A stretch of DNA of 17,500 nucleotides from positions 3,195,001 through 3,212,500 of the forward strand of contig WPIO01000046.1 in assembly GCA_009760855.2 (NCBI GenBank). Reading direction: 5' to 3'. Under the pieces are notes generated by a model. The model was not told the DNA's origin. It searched no databases and saw only the letters and a list, made by a program, of their open reading frames with translations. Source of the DNA: Cristatella mucedo (lineage: Eukaryota; Bryozoa; Phylactolaemata; Cristatellidae). Of the stretch, positions 8,008 through 17,500 are shown in pieces (the stretch's first letter is position 1; each line of letters starts with the position of its first letter). Made by a program: the position numbers and the translations under genes.

Positions 8008-8560
8008 GTAATAATAATAATAATAATACACTTGATAAAGCGCCCTCATATAACTCAGTCTCTTTCTATTTGGTTTACATTTGCTGCAAAGTAAACTCCG
8101 CTGAGTGGTGAGTGGTAGCATGCTGAATACACAGCAAGAATAACATGGTTAGGTGTGACATGCACAGGGTCAGCATGCAAGTGTGGTTACTGCTAGCATG
8201 CAACAGTGTTAGCACTCATACGCACATAAAGAGCGAATCACAGGGACCCACTAAATGCTATCATAACTTGGTGCGTTCACAATTTTTTTTAATGTGATCA
8301 AGTCAGGGGATGTCATTACGGAAGTCGAGAGTGATTTTTCCAGGCTTTGGAAGCATACAAACTAAAGGTACGGTCTCTAAAGGATTCGAGGTTTGTACGA
8401 GGTGTAGGTAAACAGTTAGATTCCGAAAAGCGGGTGGTACGACTCTTAGCCTGGTGGGGCATTAGATCTGATTGGTAGGCTGGTGCCGAAGAATGGAGGG
8501 ACTTAAGAGTGAGCGAGAACACATTGAAGTCGATCCATTGCTTGACTAGTATCCAGTGAG
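8008..8560 (-). pseudogene. LINE family A, about 550-bp truncated copy
   Basis: The minus strand encodes the RT C-terminus (FSLTLKSLHSSAPAYQSDL, then TNLESFRDRTFSLYASKAW), then frameshifts. The 3' UTR and an ATT tail (AAT units 8008-8027 on the + strand) follow. It keeps the SLHS.AP segment lost from the 14926 copy. Base changes are more numerous than in the 250 or 14926 copies. One hairpin arm is replaced (TTGGTTTAC for GGCGCTTTAC) and part of the UTR is deleted (near 8092-8130), which points to an older insertion. Confidence 0.85.
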
Positions 8561-9021
8561 TAGTACATCAAGCTCAACGAAATTATTTTCTTAAAAAAAT
8601 AACAAAATCCGAACTGCGGTTTTCTTTTGAACTCTGTAAATACAAGCAACTCAGCCCTAAATGGACCAGCAGAACATCACTTTGAAGTATGAAAAATACG
8701 TTAATTTTAAGAAAAATGACACACCCTCTCGCAGTCAATCTTCCGACTGGTAGTTACAACACAATAAAAAAAAAGCGTTAACCCGATCACCCCGAGCGTA
8801 GTCTTGCCCCAGAAGCTCATAGCAAGCTGCTGCAAACGGCTATCTGAGGCCCTAACTCCTTATTTAGCTGCCAGAAATATATTTACATTGGCTCAAAAAC
8901 CGGAAATGACTATTGTTCGGCTACTAGACTATTGTTAGGGATAATGTATTGATTACTGCCGCCGGAACCGCCCTTATTAAGGAGTACATTATCACCGAAA
9001 CTACAGAATCCTGGGACCACT
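8561..9021. other. Unassigned sequence
   Basis: About 460 bp with no recognisable gene, repeat or RNA. Confidence 0.45.
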
Positions 9022-9107
9022 AGTAGTAATAAAAATACTGCACTTAATAAAGCGCCCTCAGAGAACTCAATCTCTTTCTAGGCACTTTATATTTGCTGCA
9101 AAGGGAA
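9022..9107 (-). repeat. LINE family A terminal fragment
   Basis: About 85 bp containing a degraded AAT tail, CTTAATAAAGCGCCCTCAGA, CTCAATCTCTTTCTAGGC and TTTGCTGCAAAGGGA. It stops just past the hairpin, so almost the whole element was lost by 5' truncation. Confidence 0.85.
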
Positions 9108-9542
9108 CCACTGATCCGGTTCCAGTGGCTTGGCGGCCGCTCAGCCGGTGACTTGAATTGAACAAGCGTGTCGTTCACTGAGAATCGGTCTGCAAATGTT
9201 GATTCAATTCTATTCAAGAGAAATTGAGGTGATTTTAATTTTCAATTTATGCCATTTGTAGCTTGAGATTTGTATGGCGAACCTTGGTCAGACGCCTGGT
9301 CCGACTGGCAGGTCCGACTGGCGAGCTTTGTTGCGGCAAACATTCCAGCTATCTCGGCAACGTGCTGTTGATACTATGCAATAGTTTTCCAAGGTTAACG
9401 TATACGTAAATATGTTTGTGCGATGCATAGCATTGTCTTTTTTATAGCTTGCCATTCATATCAGCTCTCCTTCACGCCCCAGTCAAATACCAGCCCTCGG
9501 TATCTTGCTATCTTGGTATTTTACGCCACATCTGTGTAATAT
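9108..9542. other. Unassigned sequence
   Basis: No gene recognised. A 13-bp direct duplication (GGTCCGACTGGC plus one base, twice in a row) lies at about 9298-9323. Confidence 0.45.
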
Positions 9543-9593
9543 TGATAATAATAATAATAACGCACTTGATAAAGCGCCCTCAGAGAACTTGAT
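9543..9593 (-). repeat. LINE family A, about 51-bp terminal fragment
   Basis: Only the ATT tail, CGCACTTGATAAAGCGCCCT and CAGAGAACTTGATC remain, so the copy is truncated inside the terminal hairpin. It is the shortest recognisable copy here. Confidence 0.75.
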
Positions 9594-10439
9594 CCAATTA
9601 ACTTGAAATTTGGAGTGAATGATTTTAGTTTGTATACGTACTAATTATTCCAGCCGTCTCGCGTGCACGTTGGTCCTTGATATATATAGATCTACTTTGA
9701 TGGTGAACTGGCTTTTTTTCGTTCAACACGTTTTGTCACAATGCTGCCGTGGAACCATGCAAATGTCATGGATATGCTATCATTGATCTCACCGACGAGA
9801 AACTTTAGGTATGTGCTCCTTGATTTGTGCGTCAAGTTGAACGACAGTGACAATAACGCGAATGGCTCTGAGTTTTTTTTTATCGTGCACATACTTTAAC
9901 TTATCGGTTGCCTTCAAGAATGTTTTCCCAAGAATTTCCTCCGGAACCGATTAATTTCATAGAATAGCCAATTTGCACCCCAGCAACATGATTTTGGAAC
10001 TTATGCTGACCTTGACCACGTCTACAGGAGCCCAGGTTGTAATGACAGTTGGTGTCGTAAGTAAAGCTGCACGTACCCAACGTCCTTGAACTTTTATTTT
10101 AAAGATGAATGCGATGCACAGTTGCGATGTCAAATGACTTTTTTTTAGATACGGCTCCTGTAAAACTTGGTGTACTGCATCTTTTGTGGGAATTTGCATA
10201 TTTTTTACAGTGCGTGGTGTAACTTAGTTGATGTTTTCCAAAAAGCCATTTTTCAAACCAGGAAAACGTGACCTTGACTTGTAGAGGTCATCAGAAGGTC
10301 AACATGACAGCTGAGGTTACATCAAAAGATTAATAATGTTGCCCCTGTTGTTTGTGTCAATTTTCATGCGGATAGTTACATTACTATTTGAGAAATATGA
10401 ATAAATGTGCTGTGAGGGATATAAATCGTATAATGGTGG
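9594..10439. other. Unassigned sequence with weak internal repeats
   Basis: Minus-strand frames of 66 and 80 codons resemble nothing known. Two stretches (about 10006-10050 and 10267-10322) share TGACCTTGAC and AATGACAG/CATGACAG motifs, suggesting a diverged dispersed or duplicated repeat, but the similarity is weak. Confidence 0.4.
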
Positions 10440-10590
10440 GGACATAACTCCCAACCCCTCGGCCATTCTGGAATTACCCCATTAGGCTTTGAGTGCGCTA
10501 CAAAAAACTCTCCTCTGTTACATTCATATATTCCTTGTGCCTTTGTGAAATTACACACGGATATACATGACATTGCATGTCTGTCCCTTT
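10440..10590 (+). repeat. LINE family B 3' end, truncated copy
   Basis: TTAGGCTTTGAGTGCGCTAC, AAAAAACTCTCCTCTGTTAC and CTTTGTGAAATTAC match the LINE B 3' UTR at 6762-6840. CATGACATTGCATG at about 10566-10580 is a short form of the CATTA-type tail. It is immediately followed by the (TA)n(TG)n microsatellite. Confidence 0.65.
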
Positions 10591-10615
10591 GCGTCACCAT
10601 CTCTCTGTCGCTTTG

Positions 10616-10925
<310 letters not shown>

Positions 10926-10932
10926 TACATAT

Positions 10933-10933
<1 letters not shown>

Positions 10934-10981
<48 letters not shown>

Positions 10982-10982
10982 G
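10934..10982. repeat. (CT)n microsatellite
   Basis: About 49 bp of CT repeats with one TTT interruption, immediately beyond the tRNA-like end of the SINE. Confidence 0.97.
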
Positions 10983-11817
10983 GCTTATGACAAGGTCAAA
11001 ACAGAAAGAGGATGAAAGTAAGAATTGATTGCTTGAGTTTGACCCAGTTTGAGGTACGAGTTCTAACGCAACGCAAGGCAGGGCTTGCCAGCAAAGCTGA
11101 GCGTACCACTAGGTCAGCGGACACGCAGGGCACGCATTGCAAAGCAGCACTGAAATTTCGCATATTTTTACGGGCATAGGCTATAGCCTCATTAAATGTG
11201 CGAGTCTTTAAAAGCCACATATACTGTGCAACTCTTGACAAGCTTTTACAATTCAGGCTCTTCCTGAGCAGCTTAACGATCTAGCAAAGTCCGATTAATC
11301 ACTCCAGCTAAAAAGTGAATACAGACTTGGCAGCGCAAGACAATAGCCAAGCGGGTACGTTTTTACGATATAGCAAGCCTTGCAACGCATTCATTTGAGA
11401 GACTCTTGGGAATCCACGCCATTTAACATACCTTAATTCCACATTAAGAACTAGATTATGCTGATGCTTACGGCGCAGTAAGTTGCAAGCTATAGCAGGC
11501 CTTGGAACAATACTATTGTTATTGCATTGCCAATTTTTTTCAAAGCTAATAATAAATATATTTACATTGCCATAGCAAACAATACAATATTAATGTAGTG
11601 TAAATGTAAACAAAAGACTATATCGTCATTGCCATCGAAGCACATACAATATATTGTTATGCACTTGCAATAAAATCGTTGCTTAATGTTTATCACAAAT
11701 ATAACTTTTGCTTTTAATCTCTCACATCAGTGACTCAATAATGTCTCCGCATCCTCGTCAGTCGGTTCCCTTTCCGCTTCGTCTTCCTTTTCTTTGTCAT
11801 TCACAGCTACAGCTACA
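10983..11817. other. Unassigned sequence
   Basis: No gene recognised. Two short similar stretches, TAGCAAGCCTTGCAAC near 11371 and TAGCAGGCCTTGGAAC near 11492, may be a diverged duplication. The AT-rich 11510-11700 segment could belong to the flank of the hAT relic, but I found no terminal inverted repeats. Confidence 0.4.
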
Positions 11818-13100
11818 AGCGCAAAATTCCACCGATCTCGATTGTTTAGGAAAACCGGAAGCTTCTTTCTTGTGTGGTTGCAGAATTCGACGTCTCTGAG
11901 AAAATATCCGTTTGCTCAGTGGAAACAGCCGTTCAACAATATTTGACTTCGGCAGCAGAAACAGTGTATCAACATAAGCCGATGCAGGTGCCTTTTACAT
12001 GCGCTGTCGCTTCAGCGAACGCTCTTTAAAGGCAAGGCTGGAGTCGTCCACTTGGTCAGTATTGTCACCACTGGATTGCGATTTCAGCAGGGAGTCAACC
12101 GAGGCAGTTTCGTCTGAGACCAGTTGATCTTCGTTTCCATTTTACATCCTGCAGGTGGCTGTCTCAAATGCAGGGCTGTGAACAATGTGTGCACCAGTTC
12201 CCGTGTACTTGCCGAAAACCAATGATGGAAACGATGCAATCGGTGACTGGGACAGGACATGTGATTCGGCGATGGTTCTATTGTGAGATTAAAGTACGAT
12301 GGTAACAGATTTGTAACCATAACAGACCGCTTTACTCCGACGAACGAATGACATTTATTTTCGCGGCTAGATATTGACTCGCTCGGTGAGCTCGGGGTCT
12401 GAATCATCAACATTGGGTAGCAATCACTCAAAACGCTCAAACAGCTTGGTAACTTCTAGCCACCGAGTTACTTTTTGTTTGACCGGGCGCAATGATGTTG
12501 ACAGAAGCAGTCGACCGGACTTCTTGAGCGTTTACAACTTTGGCAACAATTTCCTAACCAGTTGGGATACCGATGAGAGAAATTCTGCTATGTTGGCTTC
12601 GATTGCTAAATTAAGATGATGACTGCGGCAACCCAATAAAAGCCGATCGAACAGATTAGCTGTTACCGCGTTGTAGAGCAATCGTCGTCAATAGGACAGA
12701 CTACTCGTTCGGGTGGTATGTTGTACCACCGCCGTGTTGCACTGATAAACATGACATGGTTGACTGCAGTGAAGGCTGTCTCACCAAGCGATGGATGGGG
12801 CAGAGATATTGTCAGCAGCTATACTTGGGGCTCGCTGCTGGCCTCATTTCCAGGCAATGTAATCAAAAAAACTCTGCATGCTGTGAACACCCAGTTTAAA
12901 AAAATGACTAATAAAACCACGCATCAAAATTGCGTGAAGGCAAGGAACTTGCCTATAAAGTGGATTTAATCTTCTGACCGGCCATCAAACAAGAGAACAT
13001 ATTTCGATGACGCATTTGCAAAAGTCGATATTTTCTTTTTAACTGCTGTGACCAATCGGAACATGTATTTCTTCAACGTCTCTGTGGACATTGTAGATAG
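11818..13100 (-). pseudogene. hAT-family transposase, degenerate
   Basis: Reading the minus strand across frames gives blocks in the order of a hAT transposase. First is TLKKYMFRLVTAV with KYVLLFDGRSED (about 13080-12970, equivalent to the FDGWS region). Next come DDDCSTTR (about 12690, like GDNCS), GCRSHHLNLAIE (about 12634-12600) and SLRPVKQKVTRW (about 12495-12460, like the conserved TRW). Last is SAYVDTLFLLPKSNIVERLF followed by a RRR run and a NNRDRWNFA-like end (about 11975-11820), the C-terminal dimerisation domain. At least several stops and frameshifts break it, so it is inactive. Terminal inverted repeats and an N-terminal BED finger were not found. Short minus-strand open frames within it (for example 12084-12440) are fragments. 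Confidence 0.8.
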
Positions 13101-14330
13101 GCAGCGACTCGCTCTTGTGCGTTTTTTTTCGCAGAGCATCAGTTCGTGCTGGCCTATAACGATCCAATCGACTTATTTGTAGCTGCTGGTAGATTTTGAG
13201 TTGATTGCCTAGTGTTGAGTCGACTAACCAATCGCCGAGTTAGTAACACCAATGCTCGTTGATGAAATGCTTTTAGCAGCATGCGAGTAAAAAAAAAATT
13301 TAAGTAGATTGGGTGTTTGGTTATAATGCGCGTCATCAAGTTCTTCTAGTCATTGGTTATAATGTGCGTCATCAATTTTTTCCAGTCATTCTTGACGACG
13401 TCACAATTTCGCTCCAAATCACAGATGCGTTTTCTGATTTTAGACACAGGATTCTTCAGAGAATTGCCAACGAAAACCGGCAATTAGCTTTCTTCGTAGC
13501 AAGAGCAGTTGGACAACCCAGCAAACTGAGATAAGTCATTAAAATTGGGTTTCTGAAAGAAAACTCATACAACTGTGTACGACCAAACACGCTGCACAGA
13601 CTTGTGCAGTCCACGATCCACATAATGCGGCCAGAATCAGGCCTAAAGTGCTCTTAAAACTTAAAAATTATAAACTAAACTGCCCTATAACCATTGCAAT
13701 AAAACTGATATTGTTAATCTTGACACAATAATATATCGGTATTGTTACGACAAGCAATTTAATATTTTTTTTAGTTTTCGAAACCATAGATTGTCGCATG
13801 AATATATTTTTGTGGAGGCCTGCCACAGTATTATAGCTAATTGGTGGCTAGAATTAATTGCCAGTGATTCAAAACTCAAGACACCATTGCATGTTGTAAC
13901 CGCTCAAGGGTTCGTCCTCCGGTTCTCTACCGGTGGACCGTGCAATGCAGCTCTGCAGTACGGTTAAAAAAAGCGGCCGCAACTGGGTGCTGAAAGTGAC
14001 AGTTTATTGTGGGCTGGTTAGCAGCGGTTACCCGCAGGTGCAAGCGCTTTACGAAGTGCGTACCGGTCTGACTGAGTTAAATACACGAACTACCGAAGCC
14101 CGAGAATATAAACCTAACCTATGCATGCGTCGCTAGCAACGGTCCCAACCGCGAAGGCGAACCGCTACAGCACTACAAGACACGAGCGGCTAACTGAGTA
14201 GCCGGTAGAACACGACTGCCCAGGCCAAGTTGCACTTAACTGTTCGTTGCCGTCGGTATAGACTCTTGTGCTCTCGAAGCGTAGTCTCTAGCATCAACTA
14301 CGGAAGCTGCAGCTCCTATCCGTCGTATCT
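13101..14330. other. Unassigned sequence; GC-richer from about 13900
   Basis: 13101-13560 may hold the decayed N-terminus of the hAT transposase on the minus strand (a piece reading ICDLERNCDVVKNDWKKLM near 13430-13370), but this is uncertain. 13560-13880 is AT-rich and featureless. 13900-14330 is GC-richer with an unrecognised 67-codon + strand frame (13933-14136). Confidence 0.35.
13319..13390. repeat. Tandem duplication, 36-bp unit
   Basis: Two 36-bp units, 13319-13354 and 13355-13390, both begin GGTTATAATG.GCGTCATCAA and end AGTCATT, differing at a few positions. It lies upstream of the recognisable part of the hAT relic. Confidence 0.85.
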
Positions 14331-14837
<507 letters not shown>

Positions 14838-14925
14838 TGAACTTCTGAGATCGTGCGTAGCTGCTATTTTCTCGGACCCTGCTCTCGATGTGCATTCGCA
14901 GGTCTTTTCCCTTCCGCCTGTAATT

Positions 14926-15668
14926 TATAATAATAATAATAATAATGTACTTGATAAAGCGCCCTCAGAGAACTTAATCTCTTTCTTGGCGCTTTACATT
15001 TGCTGCAAAGGGAAATGCAATAAAACGGTAAGTAAAATCATGCTTGAAAAACAAACGAAATTAATAACATGGTTAGGGGTGACATACACAGGGTCAGCAT
15101 GCAAATGTGGTTAGTGGCAGCATGCACAGTGTCAGAACGCATAAGCACGTGAAGGACGAATCACAGGGACCCACTAAATGTTGTCCTAAATAAGTGTGTT
15201 TTTAAGTTCCTTTTAAATGTGGTCAGGTCGGGGGATGTTCTGACGCAGGTCGGGAGGGAGTTCCAGGCTTTGGGAGCATACGAACTAAATGCACGGTCTC
15301 CAAAGGATTTGAGGTTTGTACGAGGTATTTCTAAAAGTGAGCGACAAAACCTTGAAGTCAATCCGTTGCTTGACTGGTAGCCAGTGCAGGTCGGCGAGAA
15401 GTGGAGTAATGTGGTAACTGCGAAGCTCACGACAGACAAGCATAGCTGCGGAGTTTTGCACCAGCTGCAATCGCCTGATCGCACATGCTGGTAGGCCAGT
15501 AAGCAGTGAGTTGCAGAAGTCGAGACGGGATGTCACGAATGCATGTACCAACTTGGACGTGGTATCTTTATCTAAACAAGCCCGAATTTCAGCAATATTG
15601 TGAAGCTGAAAATAGGCAGATTTGACCGTGGAGCTGATATGGTCGTCTAACGAGAGGTCGCTTTGGAA
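14926..15668 (-). pseudogene. LINE family A, longest copy in the window
   Basis: On the minus strand this encodes SLDDHISSTVKSAYFQLHNI, then VTSRLDFCNSLLTGLPACAI, RRLQLVQNSAAM and LLADLHWLPVKQRIDFKVLS. After a junction near 15330 it continues as FGDRAFSSYAPKAWNSLP and TTFKRNLKTHLFRTTFSGSL. A full 3' UTR, an intact terminal hairpin and an ATT tail (14926-14946) follow. Relative to the copy at 2206-2682 it lacks roughly 115 bp encoding the SLHSLAPAFLSDLL region, and the deletion shifts the frame. The RT catalytic core lies further 5' and is absent. Confidence 0.88.
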
Positions 15669-16097
15669 TATGATTTATCAGATGGCTCCTGTGCCAGCTT
15701 GCCATCCTCTCACTCTTTGTCTAATGGAGTACAGTAGTCGGTCCTGACAACCTGACCGCTCTTCGTCTGCCCAAAGCTTCATACTAATCTGAGTGGATCT
15801 CTCTGCCAGCATGCCCTCCTCTGCTTCCGGTTAACTAATGAGTCCTCCCCCTCCCCCCACTCCCCCAACATCTGCCCACCAAGGGTTACTCGAGGTGCCC
15901 TAGTCGAAATCACTAAGGCAAGAGCTCGTAGCGCTGCCCCTGAGTTTTATTCTTGCTATGCACAGATACAGGAGGGCATAGGTGAGACTTTGGACTCTGG
16001 TGGCCAGCTGGATCGGCATACTAGGTGCTAGATCTGACCTCTGCTGCCTGCAAGCATGTGGTCGACCTTGACACGGCCATCTTTTTAGCCGTGAGGC
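15669..16097. other. Upstream region of NUBP1
   Basis: No gene recognised. A C-rich tract lies at 15847-15872. GGCCATCTTT at 16075-16084 reads AAAGATGGCC on the other strand, resembling a YY1 site of the kind common in housekeeping promoters. This is inference from short motifs only. Confidence 0.35.
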
Positions 16098-16105
16098 TAT
16101 AAAAG
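16098..16105 (+). promoter_or_regulatory. TATA box, probable core promoter of NUBP1
   Basis: TATAAAAG matches the TATA consensus and begins 35 bp upstream of the NUBP1 start codon. If used at normal spacing, transcription would start close to 16125-16135, leaving almost no 5' UTR. It may therefore be a chance match, or the gene may have a very short leader. Confidence 0.45.
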
Positions 16106-16132
16106 ACTACACCCGACTCGGCGGCTTCTAAA

Positions 16133-17300
16133 ATGAGCGACGTTCCGGCTGACGCCCCTCAGCGTAAGTGAGAATCGTGGAGTGATGGTCCACGTTTCAA
16201 CCGTTAAACTTGTTGTCATAGAAAATCCATTACGTCTCACCGCTTCCGCTGTAGCCGTACAGCATTGCTCGGCCTTTCTCCCGCGTATTGGGCGGATTCC
16301 TTCTCCGTGGGCGTGGGTTTGCGTTGGTCTTAAAGTGACAGTCGTAACGTGTCAGAAGGTTGGTTCACTTGACAATGATGTGTGATGATGGTTTCTAGGA
16401 GCGATTTTTAATTAATTTGCCAGTGCTGATACTGCGCTCCCTGGGGTTGGTCAGGCAATGGCAGTAAAACTTGCAACGGCTCAAGTCGGATTTTAACTTG
16501 ATTCTATGAAGCTGGAAATGACAGCCAAAAGTTATCTCTGCAGTGGTGCAGCACATCTGACTTTGTGTTGGGTAAAGAACCGTTGGGCAAAGAGACCATT
16601 CTGGTTTGCCTTCAGTTTTATCGTTCGCGTGCTTTAATCGACGAGCTTTGAATGGAGATCGAATGTGAAGTCATCCCGGACCTTTAAGTATGAATGCTCA
16701 GTAGCCGTATATTATCATGCCTAACCCCTAGTAGTCCGCTATTTATGCTGTTTAAAAGCCTCGAACTTACCTTTATACGTACCTTTCCTTTCACGTTACA
16801 CTTGTGAACAGACTTTTTGGTGTACAAAATCTCCGTCTGTAACTCTACAAGCCCATCATGACTTAATGGGTGTTACGCGGCAGAGTTATTTTATACCTTA
16901 CTCAAAACCTAAGCTGATTTTGAACTTTTATAAATTATGCTAAGTGCTTTCAACCGAATATCACACACATGTTTACTTCTAATATGCTGGGCTGCCGGTG
17001 TCGGCTTCTTCGCTTATTGTTGCCTAGGTGACCGATGGACAGCACGTTCGTTTATCGAGCCTTGCTAGATCGTCTTGTGGCAGTTTTGACCGCCATGACT
17101 GTATGTGCAGGAGGTTGGGCTGTCGCAGCATTAGGAATGGTATCCTCTGTCGCAACGGATCGACGTTAAGCGCAGATTATCCTTTGTCGTTTTAGATTGT
17201 CCTGGCACGTCTAGTGACAGTGCTGGAAAGAGTTCCGCTTGTCAAGGTTGCCCAAACCAGGCAGTGTGCAGCACGTCAAGACCAGCTGCCCCTGATCCAG
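16133..17300 (+). CDS. NUBP1: Cytosolic Fe-S cluster assembly factor NUBP1, first two coding exons (partial)
   Basis: NUBP1 (yeast Nbp35) is a P-loop ATPase scaffold that, in the family, assembles 4Fe-4S clusters with NUBP2 for cytosolic and nuclear proteins. Exon 1 (16133-16163) encodes [10 protein letters not shown] plus one base and is followed by a donor, GTAAGT. Exon 2 (17196-17300, 105 bp) follows TTTTAG and ends at CCAG before GTCAGA. Joining c|at across the phase-1 junction creates His, giving the HCPG start seen in invertebrate homologues. Exon 2 encodes CPG....AGK, then [11 protein letters not shown], completing CX13CX2CX5C, the N-terminal cluster-binding motif. The start codon has A at -3, and the N-terminal length fits the family. 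The P-loop ATPase domain and the C-terminal CXXC lie past the window. No in-frame stop occurs in the joined exons. Confidence 0.93.
16164..17195 (+). other. NUBP1: NUBP1 intron 1
   Basis: A phase-1 intron of 1032 bp with donor GTAAGT and acceptor CGTTTTAG. It contains a minus-strand LINE B 3' end at 16820-16920. A 67-codon open frame at 16182-16385 resembles nothing known and is treated as chance. Confidence 0.85.
16820..16920 (-). repeat. LINE family B 3' UTR fragment in NUBP1 intron 1
   Basis: ATCTCCGTCTGTAACTCTAC, ATGGGTGTTAC and CAGAGTTATTTTATA, then AAAACCTAAGC match the minus-strand copy at 707-798. No CATTA-type tail remains beside it, so the 3' end is eroded. Confidence 0.7.
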
Positions 17301-17430
17301 GTCAGACTTAAGCTTAAGCAGCTGCATGTTTGCTGATCTGTCCATCATATGCAGGCACCTGCTTACAATATGTCTGCTGCTTTTCGGATGTTATTACCGC
17401 CAATTATTTGGTAATGTTTTCCATACACCA
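17301..17430 (+). other. NUBP1: Start of NUBP1 intron 2
   Basis: Follows the exon 2 donor GTCAGA. No third exon encoding the expected acidic linker and P-loop (GKGGVGKS) is visible before the window ends. Confidence 0.7.
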
Positions 17431-17500
17431 TCTGTAAAGTGCCTAGAAAGAGATTCAGTTTTCTGAGGGTGCTATACAAATATTTTATAATCACTATTAT
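17431..17500 (+). repeat. LINE family A-type tail in NUBP1 intron 2 (runs off window)
   Basis: TCTGTAAAGTGCCTAGAAAG, AGATTCAGTTTTCTGAGGG, then TGCTATACAAATATTTTATA and ATTAT follow the family A 3' end in the + orientation: hairpin arm, loop, second arm, ATT-like tail. The arms have changed together to AAAGTGCC and GGGTGCTAT, and pairing is only partly kept. Confidence 0.75.

Noticed and set aside
13933-14136. 67-codon frame in the GC-richer segment
   Set aside because: It has no recognisable domain. GC-rich DNA has fewer stop codons, so such frames are expected by chance.
17028-17075. tRNA-like stretch GGTGACCGATGGACAGCACG in NUBP1 intron 1
   Set aside because: It recalls a tRNA-derived SINE head, but no B box follows at the right distance.

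Overview
The window looks like nuclear DNA from an animal, most likely a mollusc and perhaps a gastropod. The evidence is genes split by GT-AG introns, long (CT)n, (TA)n and (TG)n microsatellites, many 5'-truncated L2/CR1-type retroposons ending in (ATT)n, and low coding density. The phylum is inferred from repeat style, not proven. There are no bacterial operons, rRNAs, intact tRNAs or CRISPR arrays.

The only confident host gene is at the right end on the + strand. It is the 5' end of NUBP1 (NBP35), a cytosolic iron-sulfur cluster assembly ATPase. A short first coding exon (16133-16163) and a second exon (17196-17300) are separated by a phase-1 GT-AG intron. Together they encode 45 residues carrying the N-terminal CX13CX2CX5C cluster-binding motif. 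A TATAAAAG box lies just upstream of the ATG. The ATPase domain lies beyond the window.

The other 16 kb is mostly decaying mobile elements and simple repeats. LINE family A (reverse-transcriptase C-terminus, 3' UTR, nested terminal hairpin, ATT tail) has pieces at 250, 882, 1880, 2206, 3272, 6952, 7160, 8008, 9022, 9543, 14926 and 17431, nearly all on the minus strand. LINE family B has a longer, broken reverse transcriptase at 5565-6770 followed by a 3' UTR with a CATTA-type tail. Shorter copies of that 3' end lie at 688, 10440 and 16820. A tRNA-derived SINE has copies at 4195 (+) and 10755 (-). A dead hAT-type DNA transposase runs on the minus strand from about 13100 to 11818. Two in-frame minisatellites (21-bp and 36-bp units) lie at 1258 and 5402, and a pyrimidine array of about 500 bp lies at 14331-14834.

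Layout: 1-5400 is LINE A fragments, one SINE and unassigned DNA. 5400-7240 is a minisatellite, the LINE B relic, and a LINE A tail interrupted by a CT array. 7240-11000 is LINE A copies and microsatellites. 11000-14330 is the hAT relic and unassigned DNA. 14330-15670 is the CT array plus the longest LINE A copy. 15670-17500 is the NUBP1 promoter region and its first two coding exons. I found no convincing new multi-gene system. The most useful results are the NUBP1 exons, the reconstruction of four repeat families, and a microsatellite seated inside a LINE tail hairpin.
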